Part shown: positions 52,035 to 59,720 of the stretch, piece after piece | How the letters are laid out: every line of letters begins with the position of its first letter | Numbering within the stretch: the first letter of the stretch is position 1 | Origin: Streptomyces europaeiscabiei | Lineage (GTDB): Bacteria > Actinomycetota > Actinomycetes > Streptomycetales > Streptomycetaceae | Assembly (NCBI RefSeq): GCF_036346855.1 | Contig: NZ_CP107841.1 | Coordinates: 2,918,001 to 2,982,000 of the forward strand | Direction: 5' to 3' | DNA length: 64,000 nucleotides | Position numbers and translations under genes: made by a program | Notes under the pieces: model-generated | Database searches by the model: none | What the model saw: the letters and a program-made list of their open reading frames with translations, nothing else | What the model was told of the DNA's origin: nothing

Positions 52035-53039
52035 TCAGATCGCGAGCTGCTGCTCATCGCGGTTCAGCCAGCGGCGGTAGACGGAGGTGAAGACGATCAG
52101 GATGGCCAGCAGCAGGATGCCGTAGGCCGCCGACTGCGCGAAGTCACGCGGCTGCTGCCCGAACCCGAGGTAGTACGCCCAGGTCACGAGGATCTGCGCC
52201 TCGGGCGCGGTGTCGCCGAACAACAGGAAGATGACGGCGAACTGGTTGAACGTCCAGATGACGCCGAGGAGTACGACGGTGGAGCTGACGGACCTCAGGC
52301 CCGGCAGGGTGACGTAGCGGAAGCGCTGCCAGGCGCTCGCGCCGTCCATCTCGGCGGCCTCGTACAGGGACGTGTCGATGGACTGCAGTCCGCCGAGCAG
52401 CGAGACCATCATGAACGGCACACCGCACCACGTGTTGACCATGATCGCGGCGAACCGCTGCCAGAAGGTGTCCTCCAGCCACAGCGGGGCCGGCAGGTGC
52501 AGCGCTTCGAGGGCGGCGTTGATGACACCGCCGTCGGCGAGCATGAACCGCCAGCCGAAGACGGTGACGAAGGTGGGCACGGCCCACGGCAGGACCAGGA
52601 TCAGCCGGTAGAAGGTGCGGCCGCGCAGCTTCTGGTTGAGCAACAGCGCGAGGCCGAGGCCGATGACGTAGTGCAGGGCGACGCAGAGGGCCGTCCAGGC
52701 GATCGTCCAGACGAAGTGCGACCAGAAGCGGTCGTACGAGGTCGGGCCCCACAAGATGTCGGCGTAGTTGTCGAAGCCGATGAACTCGTAGGTGGCCTCG
52801 ATGTGGTTGACGCCGATCGTGCGCGCCGAGTTCAGGCTGTTGGCGTTGGTGAGCGTGAGGTAGAAGCCGCGCGCCAGCGGATACAGCACCAGGACGCCGA
52901 GCACGACGACCACCGGGGCGATCATCGCGTACGCGTACCAGTACCGCTGGTACGACTGCCTCAGGCGGGTCAGCCGGCCCGGGCGCCCGCCCGGTTCACC
53001 TCGGCGCTTGCCGGTCGCTCGGTCGATGGCGACTGTCAT
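52035..53039 (-). CDS. malF: Maltose/maltodextrin ABC transporter permease MalF
   Basis: This 334-aa permease has a first membrane segment at about 37-58 (YAMIAPVVVVLGVLVLYPLA) and five more between 105 and 325. The EAA loop is SLYEAAEMDGASAWQRFRYV with LPGL after it. It lacks the large periplasmic P2 loop of E. coli MalF, as usual in Gram-positive bacteria. It is 104 bp downstream of malE. Confidence 0.94.
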   Translation of the reverse strand: MTVAIDRATGKRRGEPGGRPGRLTRLRQSYQRYWYAYAMIAPVVVVLGVLVLYPLARGFYLTLTNANSLNSARTIGVNHIEATYEFIGFDNYADILWGPTSYDRFWSHFVWTIAWTALCVALHYVIGLGLALLLNQKLRGRTFYRLILVLPWAVPTFVTVFGWRFMLADGGVINAALEALHLPAPLWLEDTFWQRFAAIMVNTWCGVPFMMVSLLGGLQSIDTSLYEAAEMDGASAWQRFRYVTLPGLRSVSSTVVLLGVIWTFNQFAVIFLLFGDTAPEAQILVTWAYYLGFGQQPRDFAQSAAYGILLLAILIVFTSVYRRWLNRDEQQLAI

Positions 53040-53143
53040 CGTTCGACACCTTCTGGAAGATCAGGGGCTGGGCTGGGGACAGGCCGGTGACCGCCGCATC
53101 CGTCCCCGGCGGAAGCGGGGGAGGACGCGGCGGCCACGCGGGG

Positions 53144-54415
53144 TCACTTGCTGAAGTCCGGGACCAGCTTGGCGATCGCGGTCTCCGCGTTGCCCAGGCC
53201 CTTGTCGAGGGACTCCTTGCCGCCGGCGATCGCGAGCAGCTCGGTGTCGAGCGGGCCCCACAGGGAGCTGTACTCGGGCAGCTCCGGGCGCGGCTGGGCC
53301 GCGGCGAGGACGGTCTGGTAGCCGGCGATGCCCGGGTCGGCCTTGACCTCGGTGGTGTAGGCGTCGTCACGCGTGGGCAGCGTGGAGTTCTTCAGGGCGA
53401 TGGTCTCCTGGGACTTCGCCGAGGTCATGAAGTTGATGAACTTCAGCGACGCCTCCTGCTTCGCCTTGTCCGAGCCGGCGTAGACCGACAGGTTGTGACC
53501 GCCGGTCGGGGCGCCCGCCTTGCCGGAGGTGCCGGCCGGGACGGTGGCGATGCCGAGGTTGGCCTTGTCCTTGAAGGCCTCGCCCTTGTAGAAGTTCGTG
53601 ATCTCCCACGGACCCTGGATGATCGAGGCGACCTTGCCGTTGACGAAGGCGTCCTGGATGTGGGCGTAGGCGTCGGCGGTGGTGTCCGCCTTGTGCAGGC
53701 CCTTGCCGTCGAAGAGGTCCAGCCAGGTGCCGTACGCCTTCTTGGCCTCGGCGGAGTTGACCGTGATCTTCTTGGCGGCGACGTCGACGGTGTCGGTGCC
53801 GTCGCCGTAGAGGAAGGACTGGGCGTAGTAGGCCTGGGTGGAGCCCCAGTAGCCGTCGACGCCCGTCTTGTCCTTGACGGTGGCGGCGGCCTTCTTCAGG
53901 TCGTCCCAGGTCTTGGGGGCCTCGGTGATGCCGGCCTTCTCGAAGAGGGCCCTGTTGTAGACCAGCGCGAGGGTGTCGGTGACGAACGGGACGCCGTAGG
54001 TCTTGCCGTCGTACTGGGCCTGCTTGATCAGGCTGGGCTGGAACTTGTCCTGGTCCTTGAGGGCGTCCGTGCCGTCCAGCGGCAGGAAGAAGCCCTTCTT
54101 GGCGAAGGCGGGCGTCCAGCCGACCTCGGAGCGCAGGATGTCCGGGGCGCCCGTGGCTCCGGCGGCGGTGTCGAACTTGTTCTGCGCCTGGTCGAAGGGC
54201 ACGTTGACGTACTTGACCTTGATGTCCTTGTTGGCGGCCTCGAACTCCTCGACCAAGGCCTTGTACGTCGGTGCCTCATTGGTGGCGTTGGACGTGTCCC
54301 ACCAGGTGATGGTGACCGGACCGTCGGCCGAGTCGCCGCTGTCGCTTCCGCCGCAGGCCGTCGCCGTGAGGGCGATCGACGCCACCAGCGCGGTGGCCGC
54401 TATGCCACGCCGCAT
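53144..54415 (-). CDS. malE: Maltose/maltodextrin-binding lipoprotein MalE
   Basis: The 423-aa precursor has a lipoprotein signal with acylated C21 (ALTATACGGS). The mature part is a cluster-1 sugar-binding protein: VTITWWDTSN, VKYVNVPFDQAQNKFDTAAG, LRSEVGWTPAFAKKGFFLPL, YGVPFVTDTLALVYNRALFE and IIQGPWEITNF. It captures maltose and maltodextrins outside the cell for MalFG. ATG 54415 follows AAGGAG. First gene of the operon, divergent from malR, with a CTTGC/GCAAG operator 147 bp upstream. Confidence 0.95.
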   Translation of the reverse strand: MRRGIAATALVASIALTATACGGSDSGDSADGPVTITWWDTSNATNEAPTYKALVEEFEAANKDIKVKYVNVPFDQAQNKFDTAAGATGAPDILRSEVGWTPAFAKKGFFLPLDGTDALKDQDKFQPSLIKQAQYDGKTYGVPFVTDTLALVYNRALFEKAGITEAPKTWDDLKKAAATVKDKTGVDGYWGSTQAYYAQSFLYGDGTDTVDVAAKKITVNSAEAKKAYGTWLDLFDGKGLHKADTTADAYAHIQDAFVNGKVASIIQGPWEITNFYKGEAFKDKANLGIATVPAGTSGKAGAPTGGHNLSVYAGSDKAKQEASLKFINFMTSAKSQETIALKNSTLPTRDDAYTTEVKADPGIAGYQTVLAAAQPRPELPEYSSLWGPLDTELLAIAGGKESLDKGLGNAETAIAKLVPDFSK

Positions 54416-54561
54416 GAGATCTCCTTGAGGGTGAAAGCCCGTGTGCTTGGGGCCGGCCAGGGCCCCTGGGAGGGCCCCGTCCGCCGCTCCCGCTGCCGGG
54501 GGCGTCGTTGCCGCCGCCGGGCGTGGCCGAACGTAACAGCGATGTAAGCCGGACGAAAGAC

Positions 54562-54582
54562 CTTGCTGCAAAAAAATGCAAG
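54562..54582. promoter_or_regulatory. MalR-type operator in the malE-malR intergenic region
   Basis: CTTGCTGCA, six A residues, TGCAAG: an inverted repeat that shares CTTGCTGCAA with the amylase-gene site at 47054. It lies 147 bp upstream of malE and over 300 bp from malR. The 480-bp gap otherwise shows no gene. In S. coelicolor MalR represses malE. Confidence 0.6.
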
Positions 54583-54895
54583 AACCGGTGATGGTTACGC
54601 CGCCGTGACCTGCCCTCGACCACCCCGAAACCCAGTATCCAGGCCGCTCAGCGAGCATGGTGGCGACCATGAAAGACTCTGCAAGCCCTTGCCACGACGC
54701 GCGCGTACGGCAATCATCACTCCGTCAGCGCCTTGCGGAAGTCACCCCCTGTCCGCGCACGGGCGCCCCCACGGACACCGACCAGAATCACGAGGGACCG
54801 CGATGACGCAGCAGCCCGCAGCGGGCCGCACCCCCGCCCGCACCCGGCGCCGGGCCGGTGGGCAAGCGCAGGCCCGGCCGGTACAGTCCAGTGCT

Positions 54896-55930
54896 GTGAC
54901 CACACGGCTTGCCGACATCGCAGCCCAGGCGGGGGTCAGCGAGGCGACTGTCAGCCGCGTCCTGAACGGGAAGCCGGGCGTCGCCGCCACCACTCGCCAG
55001 TCCGTTCTGGCCGCCCTCGACGTGCTGGGCTACGAGCGGCCCGTACGGCTGCGTCAGCGCAGCGCGGGCCTGGTGGGCCTGATAACCCCGGAGCTGGAGA
55101 ACCCCATATTCCCGGCCCTGGCCCAGGTCATCGGCCAGGCGCTGACCCGGCAGGGCTACACCCCGGTCCTCGCCACCCAGACCCCCGGCGGTTCGACGGA
55201 GGACGAGCTGACCGAGATGCTCGTCGACCGCGGCGTCGCCGGCATCATCTTCGTCTCCGGTCTGCACGCCGACACCTCGGCCGACATGCAGCGCTACGAA
55301 CAACTGCGCGCCCAGGGCGTGCCGTTCGTCCTGGTGGACGGTTTCTCGCCGAAGGTGCAGGCGCCCTTCATCTCGCCGGACGACCGGGCGGCGATGTCCC
55401 TCGCGGTGACGCATCTGGTGTCCCTCGGGCACACACGGATAGGTCTGGCCCTGGGCCCCAAGCGCTTCGTCCCGGTCCAGCGCAAGATCGAGGGTTTCGT
55501 CCGTACGATGCAGGACCAGTTGGGTCTGGCGGCCGCGACCGTCGAGTCCGAGTTCGTCCAGCACTCCCTGTACACCCTGGAGGGCGGCCAGGCGGCGGCC
55601 CTGGCGCTCATCGACCGGGACTGCACGGCGGTGGTGTGCGCGAGCGACATGATGGCGCTGGGCGCGATCCGGGCGGCCAGGCAGCGGGGCCTCCAGGTGC
55701 CGCAGGACGTCTCGGTCGTCGGTTTCGACGACTCCCCGCTGATCGCGTTCACCGATCCCCCTCTGACGACGATCCGCAAGCCGGTCCCGGCGATGGGGCA
55801 GGCCGCGGTGCGGACGCTGCTGGAGGAGATCGGCGGGACTCCGGCACCCCACAGTGAGTTCGTGTTCATGCCGGAACTGGTGGTGCGGGGTTCCACCGCT
55901 TCGGCTCCTGGGGACCGGAGTCGTACCTAA
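54896..55930 (+). CDS. malR: LacI-family repressor of maltose/maltodextrin genes, MalR
   Basis: The 344-aa repressor has an N-terminal LacI HTH (TTRLADIAAQAGVSEATVSR, VLNGKPGVAA) and hinge, and a periplasmic-binding-like effector domain (LVGLITPELENPIFPALAQV, VCASDMMALGAIRAARQRGL, DVSVVGFDDSPL). I choose GTG 54896, which gives the length known for S. coelicolor MalR. A TACAGT -10-like element 10 bp before it would suit a near-leaderless transcript. ATG 54803 with GAGGGA upstream would add 31 basic residues and cannot be ruled out. Divergent from malE. Confidence 0.93.
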   Translation: MTTRLADIAAQAGVSEATVSRVLNGKPGVAATTRQSVLAALDVLGYERPVRLRQRSAGLVGLITPELENPIFPALAQVIGQALTRQGYTPVLATQTPGGSTEDELTEMLVDRGVAGIIFVSGLHADTSADMQRYEQLRAQGVPFVLVDGFSPKVQAPFISPDDRAAMSLAVTHLVSLGHTRIGLALGPKRFVPVQRKIEGFVRTMQDQLGLAAATVESEFVQHSLYTLEGGQAAALALIDRDCTAVVCASDMMALGAIRAARQRGLQVPQDVSVVGFDDSPLIAFTDPPLTTIRKPVPAMGQAAVRTLLEEIGGTPAPHSEFVFMPELVVRGSTASAPGDRSRT

Positions 55931-56062
55931 GACGGAGAAGGCGGGGAGCGATGCAATACGTGCGTAGGAGATGTCTGTCCGCCGTACCCCGACAGAGGTG
56001 CGTGATGAACCCGACCAGAGGATGATCGGTGGGGTACCGCTTTTCTGGCAGACTCTGTGCCC

Positions 56063-56926
56063 ATGGGTGACTCGACCGTGACGACACTGGAGGAAGGCCG
56101 GGAGCAGGCCGCTCCGCGGTCCGTCACGGGCGCGCCGGGGCAGGGGTTCCTGCACCGGCTGAGAGTTCCGCGTCGCCCTCGTATCTGGTTCGAGATCCTG
56201 CTGATCGCGGTGAGTTACTGGACGTACTCCCTGATCCGCAACGCGGTGCCCGAGCAGAAGACGCAGGCGCTCGCCAACGCCGACTGGATCTGGAAGGTGG
56301 AGCACCACCTCGGGATCGCGGTCGAGGAGACGGTCAATCACTCCGTGAACTCGGTGACGTGGCTGATCGTCGGCATGAACTACTACTACGCGACTCTGCA
56401 CTTCGTCGTCACGCTCGGTGTTCTCGTGTGGCTCTACCGTAGTCATCCGGGTCGTTACGCGGCGACGCGTCTGGTGCTCTTCGCCACCACCGCGGTGGCC
56501 CTGGTCGGCTACTACTTCTATCCGCTGGCCCCGCCCCGTCTGATGCCCAACGAGAACTTCATCGACACGGTGGTCGTGCACCAGACCTGGGGCTCGATGG
56601 CCTCCGGCGACCTGAAGAACATGTCGAACCAGTACGCCGCGATGCCGTCCATGCACATCGGCTGGTCGCTGTGGTGCGGGTTGACGATCTTCGCGCTGGC
56701 CTCGGTGCCGTGGGTGCGGGTGCTGGGCCTGCTCTACCCCACGCTGACGCTCGTCGTGATCGTCGCCACCGCCAACCACTTCTGGCTGGACGCGGTGGGC
56801 GGCATGCTGTGCCTCGCGTTCGGCTTCGGCGTGGCCCGGGTCTGGTACGGGGCGCTGCCGTACGCGCTGCCCCGCCAGGTGGCGGGACGTGCCGGGGAGA
56901 CGGAGTTGGCGCCGGTCAGGGCGTAG
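56063..56926 (+). CDS. PAP2-superfamily membrane phosphatase
   Basis: This 287-aa integral membrane protein has about six segments from residue 45 onward. It holds the Aur1/Ipt1-like PAP2_3 pattern: YYFYPLAPPRLMPN, MPSMHIGWSLWCGLTIFAL and ATANHFWLDAVGG, where the two His residues form the phosphatase site. It probably acts on a lipid phosphate such as phosphatidylglycerol-phosphate or undecaprenyl-type lipid; the substrate is unknown. Its stop overlaps the 3' end of the convergent LysR gene by 11 bp. Confidence 0.88.
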   Translation: MGDSTVTTLEEGREQAAPRSVTGAPGQGFLHRLRVPRRPRIWFEILLIAVSYWTYSLIRNAVPEQKTQALANADWIWKVEHHLGIAVEETVNHSVNSVTWLIVGMNYYYATLHFVVTLGVLVWLYRSHPGRYAATRLVLFATTAVALVGYYFYPLAPPRLMPNENFIDTVVVHQTWGSMASGDLKNMSNQYAAMPSMHIGWSLWCGLTIFALASVPWVRVLGLLYPTLTLVVIVATANHFWLDAVGGMLCLAFGFGVARVWYGALPYALPRQVAGRAGETELAPVRA

Positions 56927-57848
56927 CCGCACGGCCGGGTTCCGCCTGTCGCGGGCCCGAGGCGTGGGCGGCGTCCCGCAGCGCCCGTACGAAGGTTGTC
57001 AGGGCGGGCTGCGCCGGAGCCGTCTCGCGTACGGCCACGTGGATGGAGCGCCGGGGTTCCGGGCCGACGAGGCGGCGTACGACGACATCCGGGTGCGGGC
57101 TGCCCAGGCCGAGCCGGGGGATGAGGCCGACGCCCAGTCCGGCGGCGACGAAGCCCTGCGCGGTCGTGTAGTCCTCGCTCTCGACGACGAACCGGGGCCT
57201 GAATCCGGCCGCGGCGCACGCGTCCAGCTCGGCGTCCAGGCAGGGTCCCGGCGACTCGCTGCCGACCCACGGCTCGTCGGCGAGGTCGGACAGTGCGAGG
57301 GCGGGCCGGTCGGCGAGGGGGTGCGCGGCGGGCAGGACGGCGAAGTAGGTGTCGTCGAGCAGGTGCAGCAGACGTATGCCCTCGGGGTCGGCCCCGCGCG
57401 GCAGTACGACGATCGCGAGGTCGGCCCGGCCCTCCTTGACGGCCGGGAGCGGGTCGTCGGGGTCGATGAGCTTCAGCTCGACCTGGACGCCGGGGTGCTC
57501 GGCGCGCAGCCGGGCGACGGCGGGGGCCACCAGGGAGGCACCCACCGTGGCGAAGTACCGCACGGCGAGCCGTCCCGTGCGCCCCTCCCGCAGATCGGCC
57601 AGCGCGGTCTCCGCCTCCGCGACCTGCCGGCCGATCGTGCCGGCGTACTCCGTGAGCAGCAGCCCGGCCGCCGTGGGCCGCACCCCGCGCCCGACCCGCT
57701 CCAGCAGCGCGATCCCGGCCTCCTTCTCCAGGGCCGCGACCTGCTGGCTGATCGCGGAGGGCGTGTAGCCGAGCGTGGTCGCGGCCGCCGTCACCGAGCC
57801 GCTGGTCACCACGGTCCTGAGCACCTGCATCCGACGCACATCAAGCAT
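56916..57848 (-). CDS. LysR-family transcriptional regulator
   Basis: The 310-aa protein has a classic LysR HTH (MLDVRRMQVLRTVVTSGSVT, AAATTLGYTPSAISQQVAAL, EKEAGIALLERVGRGVRPT) and a substrate-binding co-inducer domain. It is divergent from the EamA transporter with 73 bp between starts, the usual arrangement for control of that gene. ATG 57848. Confidence 0.92.
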   Translation of the reverse strand: MLDVRRMQVLRTVVTSGSVTAAATTLGYTPSAISQQVAALEKEAGIALLERVGRGVRPTAAGLLLTEYAGTIGRQVAEAETALADLREGRTGRLAVRYFATVGASLVAPAVARLRAEHPGVQVELKLIDPDDPLPAVKEGRADLAIVVLPRGADPEGIRLLHLLDDTYFAVLPAAHPLADRPALALSDLADEPWVGSESPGPCLDAELDACAAAGFRPRFVVESEDYTTAQGFVAAGLGVGLIPRLGLGSPHPDVVVRRLVGPEPRRSIHVAVRETAPAQPALTTFVRALRDAAHASGPRQAEPGRAATP

Positions 57849-57921
57849 GTAGACCAGCTTAAAGGTATGTGTATGATTCTTCGCTTGTCCTTATGTGTCC
57901 TGGTGCCCGACCGTGGAGCAC

Positions 57922-58905
57922 ATGCCTCTCGCGTCCACGCTCCGCATGGCCCTGCTCGCCCTGCTCTGGGGCTCCGGCTTCCTCTGGATCAAGCTCGCCC
58001 TCAACCACGGCCTGTCCCCGCTGCAGATCACCGTCACACGCTGCGCGCTGGGCGCGGGGGTCCTGCTGGCCATGGCCCTCGCCGCCCGTCAGCGCCTGCC
58101 GCGCGACCGGCGGACCTGGGGCCATCTGCTGGTGGCTGCCTTCTTCTGCAACGCCCTGCCCTTCGCCCTGTTCGGCATCGGCGAGCAGACCGTCGACTCG
58201 GGCACGGCGGGCGTCCTCAACGCGACGACACCCCTGTGGGCCCTGCTCCTCGGTCTCCTCCTCGGCACCGACCGCCCCCTCTCCCCCGCCCGCCTCACCG
58301 GCCTGCTGCTCGGGTTCGCCGGAGTCCTGCTGATCTTCGCGCCCTGGCAGCGGGCGGGGCTGATGACCGGGGGTGCGCTCGCCCTGCTCGGGGCGGCCGT
58401 CAGCTATGCGGTGGCCTTCGCGTACATGGGCCGCCATCTGATGAGCCGCGACGCCCCGCTGGCGGTGTCCGCCGCGCAACTCCTCACGGCGACGGGGTGG
58501 GCAGGGCTGGCGCTGCCCGCCGGGAGCTCCGTCGCGGCCGGGGTGGACCTGACCGCCCTGGCCGCGGTGACCGTCCTGGGGATCTTCGGAACAGGGATCA
58601 CCTTCTACCTCCACTACCGCCTGATCGCGGACGAGGGGGCGACGAACGCGGCGACGGTCGGCTATCTGCTCCCGGTGGTGTCGATCGCGTTGGGCGCGCT
58701 GTTCCTCGACGAGAGGGTGGGGCCGCGGGTGATCGCGGGGATGGTGGTGGTTCTGGCGGGGGTGGCGCTGACGCGGCCGCGCAAGGGGCCGGCGGGGGCG
58801 GGGGTTGAAGCGACTGCGGGTCCGGCTGCGACCGCGGGTCCGGCTGCCGCCACTGCCGCCGCAGCTACTGCTACCGCAGGCGGTCGGCCAGGCCCGCGGC
58901 GGTGA
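57922..58905 (+). CDS. DMT-superfamily EamA transporter
   Basis: The 327-aa membrane protein has ten predicted segments in two EamA repeats (LLALLWGSGFLWIKLALNHG near the start; LLTATGWAGLALPAG in the second half). Members export amino acids or small metabolites. The last 35 residues (after LTRPRKGPAG) are an Ala/Thr/Gly repeat that runs over the 3' end of the degraded gene behind it, so the natural C-terminus may have been shorter. ATG 57922 follows GTGGAG; GTG 57895 is possible. Confidence 0.88.
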   Translation: MPLASTLRMALLALLWGSGFLWIKLALNHGLSPLQITVTRCALGAGVLLAMALAARQRLPRDRRTWGHLLVAAFFCNALPFALFGIGEQTVDSGTAGVLNATTPLWALLLGLLLGTDRPLSPARLTGLLLGFAGVLLIFAPWQRAGLMTGGALALLGAAVSYAVAFAYMGRHLMSRDAPLAVSAAQLLTATGWAGLALPAGSSVAAGVDLTALAAVTVLGIFGTGITFYLHYRLIADEGATNAATVGYLLPVVSIALGALFLDERVGPRVIAGMVVVLAGVALTRPRKGPAGAGVEATAGPAATAGPAAATAAAATATAGGRPGPRR

Positions 58906-59126
58906 AGGCGGCGTCCAGTTCGTCGCGGCCCTCGGTGAAGTGGCCCCAGCTGTCGAGGTGGACGGGGACGGCACGGCGCGCGCCGAGGCCGGCGGCGGTT
59001 TCGGCGGCCTGGGCGCTGTCGAGGACGAGCAGCGCGTCGTCGAAGATGTGGCCGCGGGGCGCGCCCGCGAAGAGGACCGCCGTGACCACCGGGCCGAACC
59101 GCTCGGCGATCTCCTTGACCAGGCGG
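58871..59126 (-). pseudogene. MBL-fold hydrolase (UlaG-like), C-terminal third only
   Basis: The minus strand from about 59126 reads LVKEIAERFGPVVTAVLFAG, then ALLVLDSAQAAETAAGLGAR, RAVPVHLDSWGHFTEGRDEL and ends at 58871. This is the C-terminal end of metal-dependent beta-lactamase-fold hydrolases (about 260 aa when complete). The N-terminal two thirds, with the HxHxDH metal site, are missing; upstream sequence belongs to the broken CGNR gene on the other strand. Confidence 0.75.
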
Positions 59127-59129
59127 CGG

Positions 59130-59681
59130 GGCGGAGCAGTACCCCGCGCTCGACTTCGCCAACAGTGCGCTCGCCCTGCCCGAGGCCACTTCCTTGACCT
59201 TCTCGGGACGCCGGTGACAGCCGACCGGTGGCTCACCGCACACGACCTCGCCCCCGTGGACGCCGGGACGCGGGAGATGTGCGCAGCGCGGTTGCGGTCA
59301 CTGCGCGAACAGATCCGGGCGTTACTGGCGGCCCGGGGGGACGGTCGGCCCGCGCCGCCGAGCGCCCTGGCCGCCGTGAACGACGCGCTGCCCCGGGCCC
59401 CCGCGGCCGCACTCCTGCGCTGGGAGCCGGGGCGCGGGATGTACCGGGCGGCCTCCCACCCCACCACGCAACTCGTCGACCACACCCTCGCGGTCCTCGC
59501 CGCGAACGCCGCCGACCTGCTGACCGGCCCCGACGCCGGCCGGCTCACCGCCTGCGGCTCCAGCCCCTGCAACCGCCACCTCCTGCGCCACGGCCGCCGC
59601 CACTGGTGCTCGACCCGCTGCGGCGACCGGGCACGGGCGGCACGCGCGTATGCGCGGCGGACCGGGCAGGAGCAGGGGTGA
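59130..59681 (+). pseudogene. CGNR zinc-finger (ABATE) regulator, truncated and frameshifted
   Basis: EQYPALDFANSALAL (59135-59178) is the start of the ABATE domain. A one-base shift near 59178-59185 is needed to join GHFLDLLGTPVTADRWLTAH, after which the frame is open to the zinc-binding end CGSSPCNRHLLRHGRRHWCS plus TRCGDRARAARAYARR. No start codon or promoter precedes it, because the sequence runs directly into the MBL fragment. A deletion has removed the 5' ends of both genes, which were probably a divergent pair. Confidence 0.7.
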
Positions 59682-59720
59682 CCGGGCGCGACGGAGACCC
59701 GGGGGGCGTGGCCGGGGGTC

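Noticed and set aside
54788..56932. 714-codon minus-strand frame across malR and the PAP2 gene
   Set aside because: It covers two clear plus-strand genes and the space between them and has no recognisable domain.
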